Below the pieces are notes generated by a model, which was not told the origin of the DNA, searched no databases, and saw nothing but the letters and a program-made list of their open reading frames with translations. From GWE2-40-63 sp041664345 (GTDB lineage: Bacteria > Bacteroidota > Bacteroidia > Bacteroidales > SZUA-534), in NCBI GenBank assembly GCA_041664345.1, contig JBAYKX010000024.1, positions 10,208-74,207 of the forward strand: DNA of 64,000 nt, read 5' to 3'. Position 1 is the stretch's first letter. Each line of letters starts with the position of its first letter. Position numbers and translations under genes: made by a program. Shown one piece after another: positions 38,594 to 47,200 of this stretch.

Positions 38594-38631
38594 TTGGCAT
38601 TTGTACCAAAATATGTATATTTGGTACAAAT
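38594..38631 (+). promoter_or_regulatory. fic promoter overlapped by a perfect 12-base inverted repeat
   Basis: A Bacteroidota promoter is visible: TTG at 38594-38596, a 19-base spacer, and TATATTTG at 38616-38623. ATTTGTACCAAA (38599-38610) and TTTGGTACAAAT (38620-38631) are perfect inverted copies separated by 9 bases, and they cover the spacer and the -7 box. This looks like an operator for a dimeric repressor, perhaps the Fic protein itself, which ends in a helix-turn-helix-like domain. The start codon follows 9 bases later. Confidence 0.7.
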
Positions 38632-38640
38632 AAAAAGAAT

Positions 38641-39723
38641 ATGGAACAAAATGCACCACATTATAAACTTGACAGACTTCCTCCATTAAGAGAGAAAGTT
38701 GAAACAATTGCAATTTTAAGACAGGCAAATAAATCAACAGCTGCACTGGCGGAATTAAAAGGGATTGCAAAAACAATCCCAAATCAGGCAATGTTGATAA
38801 ATGCAATTGTTCTACAGGAAGCGAAAGACAGTTCTGAAATTGAAAATATAATTACAACCCAAGACGAGTTGTATAAAGCTTTGACTATAAATAAAACAAA
38901 AATTTCAGCAGAGACGAAAGAGGTTGTTAATTATCGAACTGCTATTTTACATGGATTTGATTATGTGAAAAGACAAGGATTTTTAAAATTAAATGATATC
39001 GTAAGCATCCAACAAGAATTAGTTGATAACAAAGCTGGAATAAGAAGCATACCAGGAACCGTACTAAAAAATGATAAAACAGGTGAAATAGTTTATACTC
39101 CACCACAGGATAAGTCAGAAATACTTGACTTATTGACCAACTTCATTAATCACTACAACAAAAATGAAGAAGAATTAACACCATTAATAAACTTAGCAAT
39201 ACTTCACTACCAATTTGAAAGTATTCACCCTTTTTATGATGGCAATGGCAGGACAGGTAGGATTTTGAATATTTTATATTTAATTCTTAACGGGTTGATT
39301 GATGTTCCAATATTATATTTGAGTTCATACATCATTGAAAATAAACCTGAGTATTATAAATTACTCAACAAAACAAATAGGACTGGAGAATGGGAAGAAT
39401 GGATACTTTTTATGCTCAAAGCAGTAGAAAGTACTTCGAAAAATACAATCGGAAAAATAACCAAAATAAAAAACCAATTAGATAGAACCATTGAAATAGT
39501 GCAACAAGAAACACCAAAGATTTATAGAAAAGAACTGGTTGAACTGTTATTTGAGCAACCGTATTCAAAGATTGATTTTGTTGTTAATAGATTGAATGTA
39601 GAGAGAAAGGCCGCATCCAGATATCTAAGAGAACTGGAGGATATTGGAATATTGGAATCTCAAAAAATTGGGCGAGAGACATTGTATATAAACAAAGACT
39701 TAATTGAAATTTTAAAACAATAA
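38641..39723 (+). CDS. Fic family protein with N-terminal inhibitory motif and C-terminal winged helix
   Basis: This 360-residue protein is a class II Fic enzyme. The inhibitory motif S64-S-E-I-E68-N69 (S/T-x3-E-G/N) lies in the N-terminal Fic_N region and would block ATP binding in cis. The catalytic motif HPFYDGNGRTGR is complete (His196). The C-terminal 80 residues (YRKELVELLFEQPYSKIDFVV ... AASRYLRELEDIGILE) look like a winged helix-turn-helix. It has its own promoter with an operator-like palindrome. Fic proteins of this layout AMPylate themselves or cellular targets; the target here is unknown. A different Fic, of class III layout, lies 10 kb upstream. Confidence 0.93.
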   Translation: MEQNAPHYKLDRLPPLREKVETIAILRQANKSTAALAELKGIAKTIPNQAMLINAIVLQEAKDSSEIENIITTQDELYKALTINKTKISAETKEVVNYRTAILHGFDYVKRQGFLKLNDIVSIQQELVDNKAGIRSIPGTVLKNDKTGEIVYTPPQDKSEILDLLTNFINHYNKNEEELTPLINLAILHYQFESIHPFYDGNGRTGRILNILYLILNGLIDVPILYLSSYIIENKPEYYKLLNKTNRTGEWEEWILFMLKAVESTSKNTIGKITKIKNQLDRTIEIVQQETPKIYRKELVELLFEQPYSKIDFVVNRLNVERKAASRYLRELEDIGILESQKIGRETLYINKDLIEILKQ

Positions 39724-40085
39724 TAAACCAAAGCCTAACCCGCTATTAACCCAATACTGCAACTCGCTAATTTTAAGCGTATTCGCATTTGTTAACCCAG
39801 ACTCAACTGAATTTAAGGCTATTTGGTAAAAACGTTAACTTGGACTCAAAAATTTAATTCGGCTATGGAGCAACCTTTAAACTGGAAAGTAATCAAAAAA
39901 CCCTGTGCTAATGGCTAGGATTAGCACACATTTTGGTCACAGAAAATTACTACTTGAGAATCATTGACTGGAATTGTCAAGGCATTGTTATAGGATTATC
40001 TTCAAACAAACTTTTGATGTTTTGAAAAAATGTTTATCTTGCTTCAAGATAAACCATATTCAATATAAACCATATTCAATTTATC
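39724..40085 (+). promoter_or_regulatory. Spacer with promoter, hairpin and 16-base tandem repeat before the FG-GAP gene
   Basis: No gene is supported. A possible promoter is TTTTG (40012-40016) plus TATCTTG (40035-40041) with an 18-base spacer. The perfect inverted repeat GTTTATCTTG-CTT-CAAGATAAAC (40032-40054) overlaps its -7 region. The 16-mer ATAAACCATATTCAAT then occurs twice in tandem at 40049-40080, ending five bases before the start codon. Confidence 0.45.
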
Positions 40086-43000
40086 ATGAAAACAATATTT
40101 TTCTGTTTGGGCATATTAACTGCACTTCCTTTATATTCACAAGTATTTACCGAGTTTGCAAAAACATTACCTATTGCTGATTCATCAGCTACATGGAGCG
40201 AATTAGGTTCTTCCATTGCAATTGATGGCGACTATGCTGTAATAGGAATGCCTGAAGTAAGTCCTAGAAAAGGTAAGCTTCTTATCTATTATAAAAACAA
40301 CCAATCATGGGAGCCTATTGCTGAGTTGTCAAATTCTTTTGGATATTATAGTTTAGGTTTAGTAGTTAGTATTTCTGGAAATACAATAGTTGCAGGATGT
40401 AAGTATGCTGGTACTGAGGAATTCCCAAGTAGTGGAGTGGCTTTTGTTTATGTTAAACCTGAAGGAGGATGGAAAGATATGACAGAAACAGCTACACTTA
40501 CCTCATCCAATAAGTATGATATGAATTATTTTGGTAGTTCAGTAGATATTGAAGGAAATACAATTGTAATTGGGGCCTTTTTAAATAGTATAGATTATAA
40601 AAGAACTGGAGCCTCATATATTTTCGAAAAACCAACCAATGGGTGGACTGACATGACAGAAACAGCTATGCTTACCGCTTCTGACAAAAAAAATAACGAT
40701 TATTTTGGCTGCTCGGTTCATATATCTAACAATTTGGTCATTGTAGGAGCTGAAAAAGCTACTGGTATTATTAATAATAGCGGATCAGCATATTTATATC
40801 AAAAACCAAATTCTGGGTGGATTGATATGACCGAAACGGCTAAGCTATATGCTAATGATGGTATATCTGGTGATGGATTCGGAGGGGCTGTGTGTGTATC
40901 AGGTAATATTGTAGCAATTGGTGCAAAATATGAGGATAGCATCTCAACAAATTCTGGGTCGGTTTATGTATTTGAAAAACCTGAGAATGGTTGGGGAAAT
41001 ATGGCAGAAACAAAGAAAATAGTTGCTTCTGATGCAGGATATAATTCTTCATTTGGATATTCTTTATCAATAATTGGGGATACAATTTTTGTGGGAAGTC
41101 CCGATCACAAATATAGGGGTGCTGTTTATGTATTTGCAAAACCTGATTCAGGATGGTCTTATTTAACCGAAACTGCAAAAATAATAGAGTTTAATTCAAA
41201 ATATGATAATAAATTTGGTACATCCATTGCCATATCAGGCGATTATCTTCTTTCCGGAGCACCTTGTAATGTTGATAAAGGTGATAGAAGTGGCGCTGTA
41301 TTTGTTTTTCAAAGTACTGAAAACGGATGGAAAGAAAATTATTTATTACAGAAACTTTTACCCCCAACTTATCAAAATACAACTGGTTTTTATTATGGTG
41401 AATCAGTATCAATTTACAAAGACTATGCTGTAGTTGGGGCTGAAAACTATATGAATAGTAAAGGCATAGCATATGTATTGCATTTTAATAATAATACATG
41501 GGAAAATATTGCTATTCTTCAAGCTTCTGATGGAGAAATGAATGAATATTTTGGTTCTTCAGTTTATATAAATGATGGTGTTATTGCTATTGGTGCATAT
41601 TGGCATAATGGTGGAGCATTCCATGGAGGTGCTGTATATGTATATGAAAAACCTGCTGGTGGGTGGACTAATATGACTGAAACGGTAAAAGTTTTACCTA
41701 ACGATATATCAGGTTTTGATAGATTTGGTGAATCGTTATGTATTTCTGGGAATACCCTTGTTGTTGGAGGATTGTTGAGTAAAGTAAATAATCAAGAGAC
41801 AGGGGCAGTTTATGTTTTTGAGAAACCTGCTTCTGGATGGGTTGATATTACACAAAAAGCAAAACTTTATGCATCCGACGGCGAAAATGGTGACTATTTT
41901 GGTATTGATATTGGGTTGTCAGGCAGTACTATAATTGTTGGTGCATATTATGATAATACCGATTTTGAGAGAACTGGTTCAGCATATATTTTTGAAAAAC
42001 CGGTAAGCGGATGGACTAATAGGACAGAAACGGCTAAGCTATTAGTCTCCAATAGAAAACAATATGAATATTTTGGTAGTTCTGTTGATATTTATGAAAA
42101 TACCGCTGTTGTTGGCTCACAATATGGTAATGGTTTTAATGTTAAGTCAGGATTGGTTTATGTTTTTGAGAAACCGGCTAATGGTTGGAGTAATATCAAT
42201 GAAACAGCTATTCTAAGCTCATCGGATGCAGAAAATGAAGATCGATTTGGTTGTTCCGTTAGTATTTATAATAGTACAATTATAGCAAGCGCGTATTCAG
42301 ATGATGATAGAGGATATGATATGGGAGCTGTTTATGTATTTGAAAAAGCTGATTCCACATGGTTAAATTCTAATGAATCATATAAATTAACAGTTTCAGG
42401 CAGTGGACATTACAATAATTTTGGTTACGATATTGATTTATATGAAAATGTATTTGTTTCTGGGGCCTATCAATACGATAATGAGCTTGGACAAAACGGT
42501 GGAGCTGCTTACTTTTTTAAAAAATCTGACATATTCAGTATAACACAACATCCCGTAGATATTAATAATGCATGTTTAAATAGTATAGTTAATTTTAGTA
42601 TTCAGGGTAATAATATTTTAAATTATCAATGGCAGTTATCAATAAACAATGGATTAACTTTCATCAATATAGTTGAAGCAGGTGATTATCAATATCCAAA
42701 TAACAGAACACTTCAGGTTAACGTTGATTCAACTATGAATAGCAATATGTATCGATGCATTGTTTCAAATCAAAATAATATTGACACCTCTGATGTAGCA
42801 ATACTTCATTTAGATAATTCTGCTCCCGTAATTACTTCAGTACATTCTGATACTACAATTATTTTTAATTCCGATAATTTAATATTACCTGATTTTACAG
42901 GTGATGTAGAAGCTTACAATTATTGTGACTCAAGGCTTAGTATTACTCAAATTCCTGAGGCCGGTTCTGTAATTCAAGATGATGTAACTAATGTAACCAT

Positions 43001-43316
43001 AACGGTAACTGATAATAAGGGTATTGCAACTTCTATAAGTTTTAGGGTTTTTTATGAAATAGTTGGGTATGTTGAAAATGAATCTGAATTTATTTCTATA
43101 CATCCAAATCCTGTAAATGATTTGTTAAATGTTAGTTTTAATGAAAAGGAGATAGATTTTATAAAGTTATATAATAGCTCAGGAACAATGATTTATGCTG
43201 ATTTTAAGGTAGAGGATAATACTAGTATTGATATGCGAAATTTCTCGACAGGTATATATTATGTTACTATTAGCATTGATAAAAAACGATACATGCATAA
43301 AATAATTTGCCAATAA
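40086..43316 (+). CDS. Secreted FG-GAP repeat protein with T9SS sorting domain
   Basis: The 1076-residue protein has a signal peptide (cleavage near LYSQ, residue 19). About 14 FG-GAP-type repeats follow (for example FGSSVDIEGNTIVIGA, FGCSVHISNNLVIVGA), each followed by a strand like AYIFEKPxxGWxxMTETA. Fourteen repeats would fit two seven-bladed beta-propellers (inference). Residues about 825-910 resemble an Ig-like domain (NYQWQLSINNG ... YRCIVSN), followed by an HYR-like sandwich. The last 75 residues are a T9SS type A sorting domain (SIHPNPVNDLLNVSF ... GIYYVTI). FG-GAP propellers usually mediate binding to cells or polymers. The gene is more AT-rich in feel than its neighbours, and its promoter region holds repeats. 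Confidence 0.88.
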   Translation: MKTIFFCLGILTALPLYSQVFTEFAKTLPIADSSATWSELGSSIAIDGDYAVIGMPEVSPRKGKLLIYYKNNQSWEPIAELSNSFGYYSLGLVVSISGNTIVAGCKYAGTEEFPSSGVAFVYVKPEGGWKDMTETATLTSSNKYDMNYFGSSVDIEGNTIVIGAFLNSIDYKRTGASYIFEKPTNGWTDMTETAMLTASDKKNNDYFGCSVHISNNLVIVGAEKATGIINNSGSAYLYQKPNSGWIDMTETAKLYANDGISGDGFGGAVCVSGNIVAIGAKYEDSISTNSGSVYVFEKPENGWGNMAETKKIVASDAGYNSSFGYSLSIIGDTIFVGSPDHKYRGAVYVFAKPDSGWSYLTETAKIIEFNSKYDNKFGTSIAISGDYLLSGAPCNVDKGDRSGAVFVFQSTENGWKENYLLQKLLPPTYQNTTGFYYGESVSIYKDYAVVGAENYMNSKGIAYVLHFNNNTWENIAILQASDGEMNEYFGSSVYINDGVIAIGAYWHNGGAFHGGAVYVYEKPAGGWTNMTETVKVLPNDISGFDRFGESLCISGNTLVVGGLLSKVNNQETGAVYVFEKPASGWVDITQKAKLYASDGENGDYFGIDIGLSGSTIIVGAYYDNTDFERTGSAYIFEKPVSGWTNRTETAKLLVSNRKQYEYFGSSVDIYENTAVVGSQYGNGFNVKSGLVYVFEKPANGWSNINETAILSSSDAENEDRFGCSVSIYNSTIIASAYSDDDRGYDMGAVYVFEKADSTWLNSNESYKLTVSGSGHYNNFGYDIDLYENVFVSGAYQYDNELGQNGGAAYFFKKSDIFSITQHPVDINNACLNSIVNFSIQGNNILNYQWQLSINNGLTFINIVEAGDYQYPNNRTLQVNVDSTMNSNMYRCIVSNQNNIDTSDVAILHLDNSAPVITSVHSDTTIIFNSDNLILPDFTGDVEAYNYCDSRLSITQIPEAGSVIQDDVTNVTITVTDNKGIATSISFRVFYEIVGYVENESEFISIHPNPVNDLLNVSFNEKEIDFIKLYNSSGTMIYADFKVEDNTSIDMRNFSTGIYYVTISIDKKRYMHKIICQ

Positions 43317-43439
43317 AGAGTAATAAGTCATTGTAATTCACATTCGATTGAATACTTTGGAAGTGTAATTTTTTAAAAAGTTAACTTGGAAATGTAAATT
43401 TATTTCAACATGAAGTAAACCATAAATATCCGTGAACTC

Positions 43440-44252
43440 ATGAAATTAAAATCATTTTTTATAGCCTTCATACTATGTGTAGAGGTAATTACATCCGCTT
43501 ATGCCCAAACATTTAAAAACCCAGAACTTTCAATTTCCAGCATCGGAAAAAACCGATGGATTATTCAAACTACCGACAACAATACCATGTATTTGGTTGA
43601 GGGAACTAAAAAAGCACTCCTTATTGATACCGGTAACAAATGCAATCAGTTCGATTCCATTGTTCGCTTGATAACAAAAAAGCCGCTCGAAGTAGTCCTA
43701 ACCCATGCCCATTCTGACCATACAGGCAACATTGATGCATTTGATGAAATCTATCTGCATCGAGCCGATACCGTTTTGCTGGATAAAAGCTATCAAGGAA
43801 AACTGCATTTTATAAGCGATGGTGACCAGTTAGATTTGGGTGGAACCATTCTGGAAGTGGTTCATACGCCAGCTCACACACCAGGCTCCATTGTACTAAT
43901 GGATAAGGAGGTTGGTTATTGTTATTCAGGCGATGCTTTTGGTTCGGGGCAGGTTTGGCTTCAATTACGACCCACGGCTCCAATGAAAACCTATATCGGC
44001 TCCTGCGAAAAAATGGAAAAGTGGCTGGAAAAAGGTATAGACAGCATTTATTGTGGCCACTATTTTTATGCCAAGCAAGCTTTTTCAAAGGAGTACATTA
44101 CCAATATGCGGATTCTGGCTGAATCGTTGGAAAATGGTACAAATTTAAAAGGGGAGCCTTATCCAATTATTGTGTCATTTGGGGCCGATCATCCAATGAT
44201 AATTACTTTGGGTTTAGCAGGTATTGTGTATGACCCGGAACATATCAAGTAA
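43440..44252 (+). CDS. Secreted MBL-fold metallo-hydrolase
   Basis: The 270-residue protein has a signal peptide (to about residue 23, SAYAQ). It carries the metallo-beta-lactamase zinc motif THAHSDHTGN (His89, His91, Asp93, His94), a second histidine in VVHTPAHTPGS, an acidic ligand in YSGDAFGSG and a final His in CGHYFYA. All expected metal ligands are present, so it is likely an active dinuclear hydrolase in the periplasm. The substrate cannot be inferred: the superfamily includes lactonases, thioesterases, glyoxalase II-like enzymes and beta-lactamases. It converges with the CotH gene, with seven bases between the stop codons. Confidence 0.9.
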   Translation: MKLKSFFIAFILCVEVITSAYAQTFKNPELSISSIGKNRWIIQTTDNNTMYLVEGTKKALLIDTGNKCNQFDSIVRLITKKPLEVVLTHAHSDHTGNIDAFDEIYLHRADTVLLDKSYQGKLHFISDGDQLDLGGTILEVVHTPAHTPGSIVLMDKEVGYCYSGDAFGSGQVWLQLRPTAPMKTYIGSCEKMEKWLEKGIDSIYCGHYFYAKQAFSKEYITNMRILAESLENGTNLKGEPYPIIVSFGADHPMIITLGLAGIVYDPEHIK

Positions 44253-44259
44253 AAACTGT

Positions 44260-47200
44260 TCAATTGACAATTATTTTTGAGGCCGTTTTCCCAACTTTTA
44301 TCAAGTAAATACCTTTTGTAAAGCTTGAAATATCAATAGTTTTAGTACCGTTTTCATCAAGTGTTGACTTCATCACTAGTTGCCCAATGGGAGAGAATAT
44401 TTCTATCATCGAATTAGCTTCGTTATTAGCTGAAATTAAAATTTTATCGGTTGCCGGGTTTGGGTAAATGCTAATTACCCTACTGTTTTTGACTTGAGGT
44501 ACTGAAAGAATGTTTACCACAGGCATGGCGCTCCAATTTTCGGGAAAGTGGTTATCTACCAAAAGATTATTTAGTGTAAATGCATATTCATAGTCAAACC
44601 CATCAACCGGCCAGCCTAAGTCGACCGAATATTTTATATAATCAACCACAATTCCATATTGGTTGAGCAATTGAATGGACTCTCCATTGTTCGATAGTTT
44701 TCCCTCAGTCCACTGTACAACATTTCGGGAATGACTCCACAACCAGGCTTGGTCAGTTACAAATAAGGTATCCTGTGGGTCAATAGTTGTTCCCTGGGGA
44801 ACAGTACAAGTAATTCCCTTATCGATACTATAATTGGAAACATCAACTGCATCAGGCGTTGGATTATAAATGGCAATGTATTCTGCATCGGTTGTGTTTA
44901 ATGGGTTAATATAAAATTGGCAAATCAACACGTTTGGCTTTTGGTCGATGCTTGGTAAATTAGTTCCCAAATCAATGGATTTACCATTTTCATATCCGGC
45001 CCCAATACAAGGAGATCCAGCAAGAAGATTAAAATTATAATAAGTTGGAGCGGTAAAAAGTGGATTTCCAAATTTATTCATTGCTTCGGCGGTCAACAAA
45101 TCATTATCGGAAAGACAATATTTGAATTGAATGGACGACTTGGAATCCGATTGAAAGGAAGCCAGAGAAGCATTCGATAAAATACTATTTTGTATTAGGG
45201 CATTTCCCCCGGCACGCCCTAAATTTTTCTCATAGCAACTTACAGCGGTTCCGTTTCCATAAAAAATACAATGATCGATAAATAGGGAACTTGAGTCTTT
45301 AACACCCACACCCATATTGCAATTTACAAATGTACTGTTGGTTAAAACTACTGAAGACCTTTGGCCCACAGAGATACCTTTATCAAATACGTTATAAATG
45401 AGCACACTATCAATGAGTATATTGGTTGCTTCTTCGCCAATATCAACAGCATCAGCATTAAAGCCAACAATATTGTAAAGTTTTGTATTTCTGATTATTC
45501 CATCCGCAATACCATCGTAATCAATTCCATCGGAATCGAACTCTGAATTACCCACAAAGGTGCAGTTTTCGATAATTGCGTTACCATATTTTATGTTAAT
45601 CAAATCGCCGGTATAATTGGAATGTATATAACTATTGGTCAATGTTACATCGGAGTACCTTGCTGAAATAGGGTTTTGGTATGAATTTTCGATTATCAGG
45701 TTATCGAGTTTTACATTTCCATAGAAGGATGCAATGGCACCTACCCTTTGCGGTATTGGCCCACAGGTGGCATCATCTACAGTTACGTAAGAAAGGTTCG
45801 ATGTAGCACTTGAATTCCAGAAATTTAAGGCTCCCCAACCTTCAGAATCATACGTTGGATTAATTTTAAAAACAATACGTTCTGCCGAAGTTCCAATTGC
45901 ATTGATAGCTCCATGTATGTAAAAATTACTACTGGGCGACATCCAGATTTCAACACCCGGCTCAATGGTTAAGGCAACGCCACTTTTTACAGTAACGTCG
46001 TTTTGTACAATAAAGGGAGAACAGCTTTTTGACAACGTTGTGTTTTCAGCTATTTCCGTTGGAATCATACAATAATTATCTGATTCAAAAACAGCTACCA
46101 AACTTATATCTTCGGTTAAAGTAAAAGGATAGTTTAAATCGGTCGATATAAAAGCAGTATTTTCCAAAATGGAACTAGATAATTCAAGATCGAAGCTTAA
46201 GTCGGTGCTGTTAATGGTAATTTGATGCACCTCAACGGCAAGCACATTGGTACCGAGTAATAAGTTGCTTTGGTCGATTAAGAAGGAATTATAGGTACTT
46301 TCCTCAGACCCTGCTACTGAAGATAAGGCCATTGTTTTGTAATTGATTTCACCACTGCTAATATTATCTCGAACCAATTCTTTGCCGTTTAAATATACTA
46401 TGGCACCATCGTCTTTCAGCAAACTTATAGTATATGAATAAGCGGTCAGGTCGTCTTTTGTAAGTGTAAATGTGTGCCGGAAATAAGTGGTAATGTATTT
46501 ATTCTGACTGTTGTTGCCGTAACTCACCACAGTAGTTTCGTCTCCATCGCCATAGCCAAATTCCCCTAAACCGGCATTCCAGGAGTTGTCATTGAAAGCC
46601 GACTCTTTCCAAGCCGCACCTTGATTGCTTCCATCATCCAAGTATTTCCAAGTGGATTTTTTAGGAACCAAAACTTTTTTAACTGGATTTTTCCATCCTA
46701 CAAAAGTAAAACCGGCTTTTTCGTCGGCGGAAATTTCTGCTTCCACATATTTCAAATAAGGACTCGTACAAGTTGCCAGTGGTATTTTTAATCCATTCAA
46801 TGTTAAAGTACCGGCATTTTCAGGATAAACAGCCACCGATAAGTTTGCTGTTCCATCAAATCCATAGTTATTTAAATCGGTAAGCAACACTTGAGGCCTT
46901 GCTTGAACATAATCCTCTAGGTGGTTCACCTCGTTATACCAGTAATCAACCGATGGCATGGCATCCCCATAGCTTGAGGTAGTTCCCAGCCAGCGTTCCA
47001 CATGTGCGGGTATTTCTTGTTCAATGGCAATCCGATGTGAATTAATAAGTTTCTTCATCGTTTCCGGATGAAAACTGGTAAACAGTTGGTCAGCAAGCCG
47101 CTGTCCAAAGTATTTTTTGTAATCATCGTTTGCCATTAGCCTTCCGAAAGGAAACGAAGTTTGACCCAAATAAAAACTGATTAACTGGCTGCTTGTGTTA

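Noticed and set aside
40049..40080. Tandem 16-mers considered as a CRISPR-like or attachment repeat
   Set aside because: Only two directly adjacent copies without spacers; no cas or integrase gene nearby.
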